This document shows positions 14,915 through 23,833 of a DNA stretch of 34,031 nt, piece after piece. The notes under the pieces were generated by a model. It ran no database searches, had not been told where the DNA came from, and saw only the letters and a list, made by a program, of their open reading frames with translations. The translations under genes were made by a program, and so were the position numbers. The stretch's first letter is position 1. The number at the start of each line of letters is the position of its first letter. The DNA is from Dolosicoccus paucivorans (GTDB taxonomy: Bacteria; Bacillota; Bacilli; Lactobacillales; Aerococcaceae): the NCBI RefSeq assembly GCF_900100125.1, contig NZ_FNEL01000014.1, forward strand, positions 1 to 34,031, given 5' to 3'.

Positions 14915-16852
14915 ATGAGTTATCAAGCGTTATATCGGGTGTGGCGTCCCCAAACATTTGACGAATTAATTGGGCAAAACGTCATCTCCCAAACATTAAA
15001 AAACGCAGTTAAGTATGAACAGCTCGGTCATGCTTATTTATTTACAGGTCCTCGCGGAACAGGTAAAACAAGTGCCGCTAAAATATTAGCCAAAGCAGTG
15101 AACTGTCCTCATTCAACGGATGGCAATCCCTGCAATGAATGTGAAATTTGTCAAAACATTACCGAAGGCCGACTTAGTGATGTTATTGAAATTGATGCGG
15201 CAAGTAATAATGGGGTTGAAGAGATTCGTGATTTAAGAGATAAAGTACGCTACGCTCCAACTCAAGCAAAATATAAAGTATATATTATCGACGAGGTTCA
15301 TATGTTAACAACAGGAGCCTTCAACGCATTACTCAAAACGCTTGAAGAGCCGCCAGGGCAAGTGATTTTTATTTTAGCCACTACCGAACCTCATAAAATA
15401 CCAGATACCATTATTTCTAGAACGCAACGATTCGATTTCCAAAGAATTCAAGATCAAGATATTGTTGAACGAATGCAATATATTTTAGATGCTGATGGAG
15501 TTCGTTACGATGAAGAGGCGTTAGAAATTATTGCTCGAGCTGCTCAAGGTGGGATGCGCGATAGTTTAAGCCTTCTTGACCAAGCTCTTTCTTATTCTAG
15601 AGAGCTTGTCACAGTAGAAGCCGCGCTAGAAGTTTCGGGAAGTTTAGATCAACAAGTCTTAGTGGAATATATTCGTCATCTTTATGACGGACAAACAGAA
15701 GACGCGCTCCAAACGTTTCAGCGCCAAGTTCAAAAGGGCAAACAAGGTAGTCGCTTTGTTGAAGAACTGATTTTATTCGCTCGTGATATTCTATTAACGA
15801 CCCATACAAGTAAAAATTATACATTACTATCTAAGGATGAATTGAAACCTTTAAGTGGAATTGAAGTTTCTTTTTATTATGGTTTGATTGATCAATTAAA
15901 CGAAGCGATTGTTCAAATGAGACTTTCTAATCAACCGGATTTATATGTAGAAGTATTAACAGTACGTCTTGCTCACCGTCTTTATACTAATGAAACGTCC
16001 TCTGGACAAGTCGCAGAGGATGCAAGCCTCATCACAGAGTTGCGCCAACAAATCGAAGGACTCCAGCATCAACTCAATCAAGTGAATCGAAATGTTCCTT
16101 CATCGGCACAACCAACGGCTGAAAGACCAACAATTCAACCAATCAATGAAACGACTTCTTTAAAAGAAGAACCAAAAGCGAGTGTACAAGATAATTCTAC
16201 AACAGAGAAAAAGCGAGTAGCACCTGTACGCAGAACGGCTACGATGAAGCCTTATGAATTAAATGTAGAAGAAGTCTTTGATGTTTTAAATAATGCTCAA
16301 GCTAAACATAAAAAGCAATTAGAACATTACTGGACCCAAATTATTTCACAGCTTTCACCTAAATTAAGACGTTACTTTGACAAAAACACGCCGCCGGTAG
16401 CAGCAGGTCCTGGACAAGTGTTAATTAGTTTCCAGCGAGAAAATTATGCCAGCTTCATCCAACATAATGAGGAGTTGAAAGACCTACTGGTTCAAAGTTT
16501 GTCACAAATAATGAACGAAGCGGTAAAGGTATATGTCATTGTTGAAGAAGACTGGCGTCATATTTATAAAACTTACGTCGAACACTTTAAAAAGTCAGGG
16601 AATAAACGCCCAGTAGCAGTGCCTGAATCTCTTTTGGAAGATTATCCGGCCCCAACTAAACAAGACACCCTTGAAGTAACAAATCCTCAATCAGCAGATA
16701 GCGAGCAAGAAGAAGCTCCGGAAGTTGAAAGGGATGAAAATATTCAAAGTTTAGACGCTTCTATACCGCCCGAGCATTCGGCAGAAGAAGACGAATTAAT
16801 AACAAAAGCCATTGATTTATTTGGCGAAGATAATGTCAATATCATTCGTTAA
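14915..16852 (+). CDS. dnaX: DNA polymerase III subunit gamma/tau
   Basis: The clamp-loader ATPase that also tethers polymerase cores. The 645-residue protein has Walker A GPRGTGKT (45-52), a zinc-binding cluster C64-C73-C76-C79, the Walker B motif DEVH (126-129) and the sensor SRTQRF (168-173). The AAA+ and collar domains (to about 365) are followed by a Gln/Glu-rich linker and a tau-type C-terminal domain. Start chosen from AAGGAGGG 7 nt upstream. I looked for an A-AAA-AAG slippery site in the linker and found only shorter A-runs, so a programmed gamma product is not supported. ybaB and recR follow, as is usual. Confidence 0.96.
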   Translation: MSYQALYRVWRPQTFDELIGQNVISQTLKNAVKYEQLGHAYLFTGPRGTGKTSAAKILAKAVNCPHSTDGNPCNECEICQNITEGRLSDVIEIDAASNNGVEEIRDLRDKVRYAPTQAKYKVYIIDEVHMLTTGAFNALLKTLEEPPGQVIFILATTEPHKIPDTIISRTQRFDFQRIQDQDIVERMQYILDADGVRYDEEALEIIARAAQGGMRDSLSLLDQALSYSRELVTVEAALEVSGSLDQQVLVEYIRHLYDGQTEDALQTFQRQVQKGKQGSRFVEELILFARDILLTTHTSKNYTLLSKDELKPLSGIEVSFYYGLIDQLNEAIVQMRLSNQPDLYVEVLTVRLAHRLYTNETSSGQVAEDASLITELRQQIEGLQHQLNQVNRNVPSSAQPTAERPTIQPINETTSLKEEPKASVQDNSTTEKKRVAPVRRTATMKPYELNVEEVFDVLNNAQAKHKKQLEHYWTQIISQLSPKLRRYFDKNTPPVAAGPGQVLISFQRENYASFIQHNEELKDLLVQSLSQIMNEAVKVYVIVEEDWRHIYKTYVEHFKKSGNKRPVAVPESLLEDYPAPTKQDTLEVTNPQSADSEQEEAPEVERDENIQSLDASIPPEHSAEEDELITKAIDLFGEDNVNIIR

Positions 16853-16913
16853 AAGTTCATGTTAAAATGACGATAGAGAATTAATATTTAATGAATTGAA
16901 AGGGAGAATTACA

Positions 16914-17228
16914 ATGCGTGGAATGGGAAATATTCAAGGCATGATGCAGAAAATGCAAAAGATGCAAAAACAAATGGAAAAAGAACAAAAAGCGATTGAG
17001 GAAACAGTATATACAGCGAAAGATCCTTCGGGAATGGTTACAGTAGAGATGAATGGAAAGCGCGAATTAATCGATTTAGCGATTCAACCGGAAGCGGTTG
17101 ATCCAGAGGATGTCGATATGTTACAAGATTTAATTATTACAGCAGTCAACGACGCTTTACGTCAAGTAGATACAGATACGCAAGAGCGTTTAGGTAGTTT
17201 CACTCAAGGATTGAATTTACCTTTTTAA
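16914..17228 (+). CDS. ybaB: YbaB/EbfC family nucleoid-associated protein
   Basis: A small dimeric DNA-binding protein. The 104-residue product starts MRGMGNIQGMMQKMQKMQKQMEK, a Met/Lys/Gln-rich coiled coil typical of the family. Beta strands (VTVEMNGKRELIDLAI) and a C-terminal LGSFTQGLNLPF tail follow. The ATG at 16914 is preferred over a TTG at 16896 because AAGGGAGA precedes it. It lies between dnaX and recR, the conserved position. Confidence 0.92.
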   Translation: MRGMGNIQGMMQKMQKMQKQMEKEQKAIEETVYTAKDPSGMVTVEMNGKRELIDLAIQPEAVDPEDVDMLQDLIITAVNDALRQVDTDTQERLGSFTQGLNLPF

Positions 17229-17248
17229 AATAAGAAAGGACGTGTTTG

Positions 17249-17848
17249 ATGATGCAATACCCTGCGCCTCTCGCAAAGTTGATGAATAGTTTTACTAAGT
17301 TACCAGGGATTGGATCCAAAACAGCAGCGCGACTCGCGTTTTACATTTTAGATATGGACGAGCGAGATGTTACTCAGTTTGCTCAAGCTTTAATTAACGT
17401 CAAGCGCGATTTAATGTATTGCCAAGTGTGTGGCAACATTTCGGATACGCCTGTTTGTTCCATTTGTGCAGATGAAACACGTGATCAGTCACAAGTCCTT
17501 GTTGTAGAAGATGCTAGAGATGTCATGTCCCTTGAGCGAATGCAAGAGTACAAAGGATTATATCATGTTTTACACGGCGTCCTTTCTCCGATGGAAGGAA
17601 CAGGGCCAGAAGATTTAAACATTGCCGGACTAATTAAACGACTGCAAGATGAAACGATTAAAGAAGTCATCATCGCAACGAATGCCACCGCTGAAGGCGA
17701 AGCAACGGCGATGTATTTAGCTCGTTTAATTAAACCAGCGGGTATTTCAGTTACCCGACTCGCTCATGGGCTATCTGTTGGAAGTGACATTGAATATGCC
17801 GATGAAATGACGCTATTTCGTGCGATTGAAGGCCGAAGAGAATTATAA
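17249..17848 (+). CDS. recR: Recombination mediator RecR
   Basis: Acts with RecF/RecO to load RecA at gaps. The 199-residue protein has an N-terminal helix-hairpin-helix ([15 protein letters not shown]), a C4 zinc finger (C58, C61, C70, C73), a Toprim domain ([15 protein letters not shown]) and a C-terminal Walker B-like region ([13 protein letters not shown]). Three possible starts occur in a row (TTG 17246, ATG 17249, ATG 17252); AAAGGA ending at 17240 best fits 17249. Separated from ybaB by about 20 nt. Confidence 0.95.
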   Translation: MMQYPAPLAKLMNSFTKLPGIGSKTAARLAFYILDMDERDVTQFAQALINVKRDLMYCQVCGNISDTPVCSICADETRDQSQVLVVEDARDVMSLERMQEYKGLYHVLHGVLSPMEGTGPEDLNIAGLIKRLQDETIKEVIIATNATAEGEATAMYLARLIKPAGISVTRLAHGLSVGSDIEYADEMTLFRAIEGRREL

Positions 17849-17868
17849 GTAAAGGAGGATGGACAAAG

Positions 17869-18501
17869 GTGTCAGGTAAATTTATTACATTTGAAGGCCC
17901 TGATGGATCAGGCAAGACGAGTGTTATTGCTCGAATCATTGAATTATTAAATGACCAAGGAATAACAGAAATTGTTTCCACAAGAGAACCAGGTGGAAGT
18001 GCCATTGCTGAGCGCATTCGTGAAGTTATTTTGGACGTCAACCATACCGAAATGGATTCAAGAACAGAAGCACTCCTCTATGCAGCTGCTAGAAGACAAC
18101 ATTTAGTCGAACGTATCCTACCGAGTTTACAAGAAGGTAAACTTGTTTTGTGTGACCGCTTTGTCGACAGCTCCTTAGCTTATCAAGGAATCGCACGGGG
18201 CATTGATATTGAAAAAATTTGGCAAATTAACCAATTTGCCATTGAAGGGTATATGCCAGTGTTAACATTTTTACTCGACGTTCCCGCCGAAGTAGGACTA
18301 GAACGTATTTATAAAGCAAGAGGAGAAAGGCAATACGACCGACTTGATCAAGAAAGTCTTTCGTTTCACCAAAAAACGCGCCAAGCTTTTTTAGATTTTG
18401 CTGAACAAAGCGACCGTATCGTTGTGGTTGATGCGACCCAGTCGATTGATGATGTAGCTAAGGCTTGTTTAGTCATTTTAAAAGAACGACAGATCATTTA
18501 A
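17869..18501 (+). CDS. tmk: Thymidylate kinase
   Basis: Phosphorylates dTMP to dTDP. The 210-residue protein carries the P-loop EGPDGSGKTS (9-18), the TREPGGSAIAERIR segment, and the DRFVDSSLAYQG motif that binds dTMP. The lid region contains GERQYDRLDQE. It uses a GTG start with AAAGGAGG 10 nt upstream, following recR by 20 nt. The tmk-darA-holB order is conserved in Firmicutes. Confidence 0.95.
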   Translation: MSGKFITFEGPDGSGKTSVIARIIELLNDQGITEIVSTREPGGSAIAERIREVILDVNHTEMDSRTEALLYAAARRQHLVERILPSLQEGKLVLCDRFVDSSLAYQGIARGIDIEKIWQINQFAIEGYMPVLTFLLDVPAEVGLERIYKARGERQYDRLDQESLSFHQKTRQAFLDFAEQSDRIVVVDATQSIDDVAKACLVILKERQII

Positions 18502-18519
18502 TTAAAGGAGGTTATTCCG

Positions 18520-18849
18520 ATGAAACTCATTGTAGCGATTGTTCATGATGATGATAAACACGTTTTAGAAAGTGAATTTAGAAAAAACAAAATTCCTTCA
18601 ACCCGTTTGAGTAGTACAGGGAGCTTTTTACGCTCTGGAAATACGACTTTTTTAATTGGAATTGAAGAAAGTCGCGTAGATGAAGTGTTGGAAGTCATTA
18701 AGAAAAACTGTGAAGCTCGGGATGAAGTTATTACCGCACCGATTAATTTATATGTCAACTTAGAGATGTCGACAGCATATCCTGTCAACGTTCATGTTGG
18801 AGGAGCCACTGTTTTTATTTTACCAATTGAAGAGATGTTTCGTTTTTAA
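18520..18849 (+). CDS. darA: Cyclic di-AMP receptor protein, DarA/PstA (YaaQ) family
   Basis: A 109-residue PII-like trimeric protein that binds c-di-AMP; its downstream target is not well defined. It begins KLIVAIVHDDD, followed by the flexible NKIPSTRLSSTGSFLRSGNTTFLIGIE segment, in which the Arg/Ser/Thr/Gly residues form the ligand pocket in characterised homologues. It ends with GGATVFILPIEEMFRF. RBS AAAGGAGG. Sits between tmk and holB as in Bacillus; yaaR, which lies next in Bacillus, is missing. Confidence 0.9.
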   Translation: MKLIVAIVHDDDKHVLESEFRKNKIPSTRLSSTGSFLRSGNTTFLIGIEESRVDEVLEVIKKNCEARDEVITAPINLYVNLEMSTAYPVNVHVGGATVFILPIEEMFRF

Positions 18850-18870
18850 GTAAAAGAAAGGGGAGAGCCA

Positions 18871-19842
18871 ATGGGGATTAAGCAAGTGGATGACCACGTT
18901 CAATATTTTCAAACCCTTGTTCAAGAAGGCACCCTTTCTCACGCTTATTTATTGACCGGGAACGCTCATGATGACAAATTACAAGTTGTCCAAAAAGTCG
19001 TCGAAGAACTTATCAAGAAAGAACCATTACCGCAAGAAGAAACGAGACGTCTCATTGATAATGTAAAACAAGATCAGTTTGCTGATTTACTTTTTATAGA
19101 GCCAGAAGGTCAAACCGTTCGGATTGATCAAATCCGTCAATTAAAAGAGTGGTTATCGACGAGTTCGATGGAATTAAACTTTAAAGTAGCGGTGATTGAG
19201 GCGGCAGATAAAATGAACACAGCGTCTTCTAATAGCTTATTGAAACTGTTAGAAGAGCCTCAAGAAAGAGTCTATTTATTTTTACTGACTTCCGAAGCGT
19301 CCGCTCTTTTACCGACGATTCGCTCGAGAACACAACAGATTCATTTTTTTGATTCAGATTTAACGCACCAATTAAATGAACTGCAAAGAAATTATTCAGT
19401 GAGTGACTTTCATAGTGAAGTCATCGTCCGATTTCCAACGCAAATGCAAACAGCGATATTGGAAGACTATGATGAAGCCGACTTTGATCAATTTTTGAAA
19501 GTTTTTAATTATTTTTACAAGTTATTATTTACAAAAGATACGTATGGATTAATTGTCGTTCAAACCCATTTAAAGGATTATTTCCCCAAAACGGGTGCTT
19601 CAATCGGGTTAGAGTACTTATTCATGTTAAATCATAGCGTACTCATGCATTTAGTTGCGGTAAAAACACCACCTACGTTTCAAAATTATTGGATTAAAGA
19701 ATGGGTCAACCAAGTAGACAATGACCCCGGGCGTTGTATTCAAATTCACCAAAATTTAGTGAACGTTAAAGAGCGTTTACGTTTCAATGTCGCGCCTCAA
19801 TTAGCCTATGAACAACTGGTCATTCGCTGTCTTGAAGATTAA
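18871..19842 (+). CDS. holB: DNA polymerase III subunit delta'
   Basis: A clamp-loader subunit that complements the dnaX product. The 323-residue protein has the AAA+ fold but a degenerate P-loop (LTGNAHDDK instead of GxxxxGKT), as expected for a non-hydrolysing delta' subunit. The NSLLKLLEEPQERVYLFLLTSE and LLPTIRSRTQQI segments are the diagnostic ones (the sensor SRT motif serves as arginine finger). Located between darA and yabA; ricT (yaaT), present here in Bacillus, is absent. Confidence 0.92.
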   Translation: MGIKQVDDHVQYFQTLVQEGTLSHAYLLTGNAHDDKLQVVQKVVEELIKKEPLPQEETRRLIDNVKQDQFADLLFIEPEGQTVRIDQIRQLKEWLSTSSMELNFKVAVIEAADKMNTASSNSLLKLLEEPQERVYLFLLTSEASALLPTIRSRTQQIHFFDSDLTHQLNELQRNYSVSDFHSEVIVRFPTQMQTAILEDYDEADFDQFLKVFNYFYKLLFTKDTYGLIVVQTHLKDYFPKTGASIGLEYLFMLNHSVLMHLVAVKTPPTFQNYWIKEWVNQVDNDPGRCIQIHQNLVNVKERLRFNVAPQLAYEQLVIRCLED

Positions 19843-19862
19843 ATTAGAAAGGTAGAAACAGA

Positions 19863-20270
19863 ATGAATACAGAGCACTTATATCGTTTGATTGAACAAAT
19901 CACCCAACAAATGGACTCATTAAATGAATCTGTTTCTATCTTACAATCATCTTTGAAAGATTTAGCGGAAGAAAATGAACGTCTTAAATTAGCCAACCAA
20001 AGTTTAATTGCGATCTTTTCTGAAGTGCCAGCTAATCAAGATGAGTCATCGATTATTATTGATCCCATTGGACAATCCACCCATCAAGATGAGTTGGCAG
20101 ATCAACCAACGGCTAGTGCAGCCTACGTTCCTGTTCATGGCGGGAGTCACGAACGTCTTCAAGCTATTTATGATGAAGGAATTCATGTCTGTCATGAAAT
20201 GTTTGGAACGAAACGTGAAGATAATGAGGGTTGTTTAATGTGTTTGGATATTATTGACCGGTTGGCTTAG
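19863..20270 (+). CDS. yabA: Replication initiation control protein YabA
   Basis: A negative regulator of DnaA that also contacts DnaN. The 135-residue protein has an N-terminal leucine-zipper-like coiled coil (about 5-50). A low-complexity linker follows, then a C-terminal zinc site formed by H108, C110, C124 and C127 (IHVCHEMFG...GCLMC). The stop codon overlaps the ribosome binding site of the next gene, giving tight coupling. Confidence 0.92.
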   Translation: MNTEHLYRLIEQITQQMDSLNESVSILQSSLKDLAEENERLKLANQSLIAIFSEVPANQDESSIIIDPIGQSTHQDELADQPTASAAYVPVHGGSHERLQAIYDEGIHVCHEMFGTKREDNEGCLMCLDIIDRLA

Positions 20271-20279
20271 GAGGAAAGT

Positions 20280-21041
20280 TTGTTGGAACAATATGATTTG
20301 GATCAACTCGTTCAACCAAATGAACGAGTTGATTTATTTATACGGGAAAATTTAAAGATTATTCAAAGTAAAGACTATTTCGCCATGTCGATCGATGCGA
20401 TTTTGTTAGCAGACTTTGTTCGCTTAACTAAAAAGCCAGTTCGGATTATGGATTTTTGTAGCGGTAATGGTGTCATCCCTCTTTTATTAAGTCACCGTAC
20501 GTCCTCTAAAATAATGGCAGTTGAATTACAAGAGCCGTTAATCGACTTGGCAAGACGCAATATGCTAATAAATCAACTCCAACATCAAATTGAATTAGTC
20601 CATCAAGATATTAACGATTTAACGGTGAAGGAGTGGGGGACGTTTGACATTATTACGTGCAATCCGCCTTATTTCCCTTTAACTGATCAAGTAAAAAAAC
20701 ACCAATTAGATACCCATGCCATCGCAAGGCACGAAATATATTTAACGGTGGACCAATGGGTTAAAAAAGCGACCCAACTGTTGAAAACAAAAGGACGTTT
20801 ATATATTGTTCACCGTCCCGAGCGTTTAGACGACTTAATGGAGTCTTTATTAAATCACGGATTTGGCATTTATCGTTTACGCTTTATTCACCCTAAAAAG
20901 GAAAAGCGCGCCAATATTGTCTTAATTGAAGCCATTTATCAAGGAGGACGTCAAGGAGTCCGAATTGAGCCGCCATTAGTGGTCCATGAAGAAGACGGAA
21001 CTTATACAAAGGAAATGAATGAGTTGTTTTATGGCGAGTAA
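20280..21041 (+). CDS. tRNA1(Val) (adenine-37-N6)-methyltransferase-like, TrmN6/YabB
   Basis: An SAM-dependent methyltransferase of the TrmN6/YabB family. The 253-residue protein has the SAM motif DFCSGNGVIPLLLS (58-71) and the N6-adenine catalytic motif N128-P-P-Y131. Two TTG codons (20280, 20283) are possible starts; AGGAGG at 20269-20274 is better spaced (8 nt) for the second. The gene overlaps the GIY-YIG gene by 23 nt. In Bacillus the yabB homologue sits in the same place. The exact tRNA target here is inferred. Confidence 0.88.
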   Translation: MLEQYDLDQLVQPNERVDLFIRENLKIIQSKDYFAMSIDAILLADFVRLTKKPVRIMDFCSGNGVIPLLLSHRTSSKIMAVELQEPLIDLARRNMLINQLQHQIELVHQDINDLTVKEWGTFDIITCNPPYFPLTDQVKKHQLDTHAIARHEIYLTVDQWVKKATQLLKTKGRLYIVHRPERLDDLMESLLNHGFGIYRLRFIHPKKEKRANIVLIEAIYQGGRQGVRIEPPLVVHEEDGTYTKEMNELFYGE

Positions 21042-21378
21042 TCACTTTTTCTATGTGTTGTATTGCAGGGACGATACACTGTATGCAGGGTATACGACCA
21101 ATTACTACCGGCGGTTAAGGCAACACAATAGCGGACAAGGAGCTAAATATTTAAAGGCAGCTTCTCGAAGGCCCGCTCGGTTAATCTATGCGGAAAGTTG
21201 GCCAACGAAACGACAAGCCATGCAACAGGAATATTGGTTTAAACAATTAACGAGACGTCAAAAAGAGCACTATTTAGCTTATCATCAAGTAGAAGAGTTA
21301 ACTCAACCTTTTATTACTGCTTTCCAACGTCAAACTGAAGAGATAGGAGCGTATTATGAATATTCAACAAAGCTTTAA
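21019..21378 (+). CDS. GIY-YIG nuclease-superfamily protein (YazA/UPF0213)
   Basis: A 119-residue single-domain GIY-YIG protein. YVLYCRDDTLYAGYTT is the GIY-YIG core, followed by the conserved RRLRQHNSGQGAKYLKA segment and a Glu-containing QQEYWFKQL helix. The cellular role of this family is unsettled. The ATG at 21019 has AAAGGA 5-6 nt upstream and lies inside the preceding gene; ATG 21031 is an alternative. Its last codons overlap rsmI by 23 nt. Confidence 0.88.
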   Translation: MSCFMASNHFFYVLYCRDDTLYAGYTTNYYRRLRQHNSGQGAKYLKAASRRPARLIYAESWPTKRQAMQQEYWFKQLTRRQKEHYLAYHQVEELTQPFITAFQRQTEEIGAYYEYSTKL

Positions 21379-22234
21379 AGATGAAGAGAATAGGCCGTGT
21401 CTATATCTAGTGCCTACACCGATCGGTAACCTAGAAGACATGACTTATCGCGCGGTTAGAATATTAACTGAAGTAGATGTCGTTCTAGCAGAAGATACAC
21501 GAATGACGGCTAAACTTTTTAATCATTATCAAATTAAAACCCCTCTGAAAAGCTTTCATGATCATAGTTCTAATCAGCGTGTAGATGAAATTATTCAAAA
21601 GATTCTATCGGGACAAAAAATTGCGTTAGTCAGTGATGCGGGTATGCCGTTAATTAATGATCCAGGTCATCCTCTTGTTCAAGAAGCATTAAAAAACAAT
21701 ATTCCAGTCATTGCTTTACCTGGAGCCAACGCTGCTTTGACGGCTCTTATTGCCTCTGGATTACCGGCGACAACGTTTACTTATTATGGCTTTTATCCAA
21801 GAAATAAAAATGACCGCCAAGAGCTCCTTCAATTTATTAAAACTCAAAAAGAAACGGCACTTTTCTACGAATCGCCTTACCGAATTACACAAATGTTACA
21901 GTCATTTAAAAGCGACTACTCACCTAATGCTCAAGTAGTGATTGCTAGAGAATTAACAAAGCGATTTGAGGAGTACCTTCGCGGTACAGTGGATGAAGTA
22001 TTAACTCATGTTAAAGAGCAAGGGATTAAGGGAGAATGTGTTGTTCTTTTGGAAGGATTAGATGATGATCCAAAGAAAGATCAAGATCCTTTACTTACTT
22101 TAAGTATTTCAGATCACGTCAAACAATTGATAGAACAAGAAAAAATAAAACCCAATGCAGCGATTAAAAAGGTGGCTAAAATACGTCAACTACCAAGATC
22201 GCAAGTATATAATTCCTATCATAATATTGATTAG
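21356..22234 (+). CDS. rsmI: 16S rRNA (cytidine-1402-2'-O)-methyltransferase
   Basis: Methylates the ribose of C1402 in the ribosomal P site. The 292-residue protein is a tetrapyrrole-methylase fold with LYLVPTPIGNLEDMTYRA (17-34), AEDTRMT, the SAM-contacting SDAGMPLINDPG loop, and LPGANAALTALIASGLP. C-terminal HEMN-like helices follow. Length is normal. It starts inside the preceding gene, indicating translational coupling. Confidence 0.95.
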   Translation: MNIQQSFKDEENRPCLYLVPTPIGNLEDMTYRAVRILTEVDVVLAEDTRMTAKLFNHYQIKTPLKSFHDHSSNQRVDEIIQKILSGQKIALVSDAGMPLINDPGHPLVQEALKNNIPVIALPGANAALTALIASGLPATTFTYYGFYPRNKNDRQELLQFIKTQKETALFYESPYRITQMLQSFKSDYSPNAQVVIARELTKRFEEYLRGTVDEVLTHVKEQGIKGECVVLLEGLDDDPKKDQDPLLTLSISDHVKQLIEQEKIKPNAAIKKVAKIRQLPRSQVYNSYHNID

Positions 22235-22249
22235 TTAAAGGAGGCGACA

Positions 22250-23257
22250 ATGTACTTTTGGATTAGTGGCACACTGGCTTTGTTTGGATGTGTAGCGTGG
22301 ATTAAACAATGGCAAAAATTTCCTGCGATTGCTTGGTATTTTTATGCTTTGGCCAGTTTAATTTTAGGTTTAATTGAACATAGTACGCCCTTTTTTCTTT
22401 ATGGTATTCGTTACTTTTTTCTAGTAATCAGTGGCTTTATCACGCTGTTGATGCCGTTTATTTTAATGGGAATCGGAAGCGTCGGGTTATTTAAAACCCT
22501 CCAACAATCTCGGACTAAACCAATAGAAGTCATCTTAAACGTTAGTTTATTTCTTATTTTTACAAGTTTTGTGTTATTTACTCTATGGGGTCTTACTCAA
22601 AAAGCGACGATGAACTTTGCTCGTTTTATTAGTATTTATAGTTTACTGGCAACTTATTTTTTTGCGACTGTGTTAAGTTTTTTGATGCTGATGGGTGTGT
22701 TATATTGGTGGCCTAAACCTAAAGAGGTCAATCAACTCATTATTTTAGGAACAGAAATAGATGAAGAAGGACAAGTGTTAGATACGTTAAGGCGACGCTT
22801 AAATAAAGGACTTGCTTATTATAATCAGTCTTCTAAAGATTTGCATTTCGTTTTAACAGGAGGGGCGGTATTAGATCAGCCAGTGAGTGAAGCGTCTCAG
22901 ATGAAAAATTACCTCATTGATCAAGGAATTGATCAAAAGAAAATTTGGCTCGAACCTCATGCGAAAAATACACAAGAAAACTTTTATTTTACATGGCAAC
23001 TGTTAAGTCGAATGAAACAAACGGTTAAACCACTTGTTATAACAAGTGCCTTCCATGTTGTTCGCTCCAAGTATATTGCCCAATCTCAAGGAATTAAGAC
23101 AAGCTTTTTAACTTCTTCAGTTTCTTGGTATTTATGGCCCTATTTAGTAGCTAGAGAATATTTAGCTTTTATTTTATTAACGAAATTATTCAACTATATT
23201 TTTATTCTCGGCGTTTTTTGTATTGGGATATATCAAGTGCTCTTTTTAGTTCCATAA
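22250..23257 (+). CDS. YdcF-like (DUF218) integral membrane protein
   Basis: A 335-residue protein. The first half contains about five hydrophobic transmembrane segments (to about 160). The second half is a DUF218/YdcF domain: LIILGTEI, a TGGAV loop, SEASQMKNYL, and EPHAKNTQENF, followed by ITSAFHVVRS. It ends with one or two more membrane segments. The closest named relatives (YdcF, SanA, ElyC) are tied to envelope or polysaccharide metabolism, but enzymatic activity is mostly undefined. It lies 15 nt after rsmI with RBS AAAGGAGG, so it is probably co-transcribed. Confidence 0.8.
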   Translation: MYFWISGTLALFGCVAWIKQWQKFPAIAWYFYALASLILGLIEHSTPFFLYGIRYFFLVISGFITLLMPFILMGIGSVGLFKTLQQSRTKPIEVILNVSLFLIFTSFVLFTLWGLTQKATMNFARFISIYSLLATYFFATVLSFLMLMGVLYWWPKPKEVNQLIILGTEIDEEGQVLDTLRRRLNKGLAYYNQSSKDLHFVLTGGAVLDQPVSEASQMKNYLIDQGIDQKKIWLEPHAKNTQENFYFTWQLLSRMKQTVKPLVITSAFHVVRSKYIAQSQGIKTSFLTSSVSWYLWPYLVAREYLAFILLTKLFNYIFILGVFCIGIYQVLFLVP

Positions 23258-23269
23258 GGAGGGTTAAAA

Positions 23270-23818
23270 ATGGTCCAGCGTTGTCAGTGGATTCAAGATA
23301 AGCCGGATTTTTACGTGGCTTATCATGATACAGTTTGGGGAAAGCCGTGTTATAATGACAGAGAACTTTTTCAATGGTTGACGTTAGAAGTCTTTCATAG
23401 TGGTTTATCTTGGCAACTGGTTTTATCTAAATTAGATGACTTCCAACAAGCCTTTGATGGACTTGACCCAGAAAAAATCAGTCAATATACAGCTTGCGAT
23501 GTGGAACGTTTAATGAATAATCCTAAAATTATTCGCCACCGTCGAAAGATTGAAGCCACGATTCAAAATGCCCAAAGCTTTTTAGCCATCAAAGAAGAGT
23601 GGGGGTCGTTTAGTCGCTATATTTGGCATTTTACACAAAATAAGCCAGTGATTCGAAAAGACGGCGAAGCGATGCAAACAAGGAGTGCTTTAAGCGATCA
23701 AGTAACCCAAGATATGAAGCAAAAAGGTTTTAAGTTTATTGGTTCAACGACGATTCACTCTTACTTACAAGGAATTGGCGTCATCAATGATCATGATGAA
23801 ACGTGTCTATTTAAATAA
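23270..23818 (+). CDS. tag: DNA-3-methyladenine glycosylase I
   Basis: A base-excision repair enzyme that removes 3-methyladenine. The 182-residue protein keeps all four zinc ligands of E. coli Tag: C5, H19, H175 and C179 (NDHDETC). The active-site Glu40 and Trp48 (TLEVFHSGLSWQ) are also present. Length matches the family. It lies 12 nt after the YdcF-like gene and 15 nt before the iron transporter. Confidence 0.95.
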   Translation: MVQRCQWIQDKPDFYVAYHDTVWGKPCYNDRELFQWLTLEVFHSGLSWQLVLSKLDDFQQAFDGLDPEKISQYTACDVERLMNNPKIIRHRRKIEATIQNAQSFLAIKEEWGSFSRYIWHFTQNKPVIRKDGEAMQTRSALSDQVTQDMKQKGFKFIGSTTIHSYLQGIGVINDHDETCLFK

Positions 23819-23833
23819 AGGAGGTCCTCTTTA

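Noticed and set aside
16200-16320. A-runs in the dnaX linker, considered as a programmed frameshift site for a gamma subunit.
   Set aside because: No A-AAA-AAG heptamer is present, only shorter runs (GAG-AAA-AAG and CAT-AAA-AAG), and no Shine-Dalgarno plus hairpin arrangement was seen.
23816-23833. Palindrome-like TAAAGGAGGTCCTCTTTA before the first iron permease gene, considered as a metal-regulator operator.
   Set aside because: Only the ends and a few inner positions are symmetric, and the sequence is explained by the ribosome binding site AAAGGAGG. It does not match known Fur or DtxR-type boxes.
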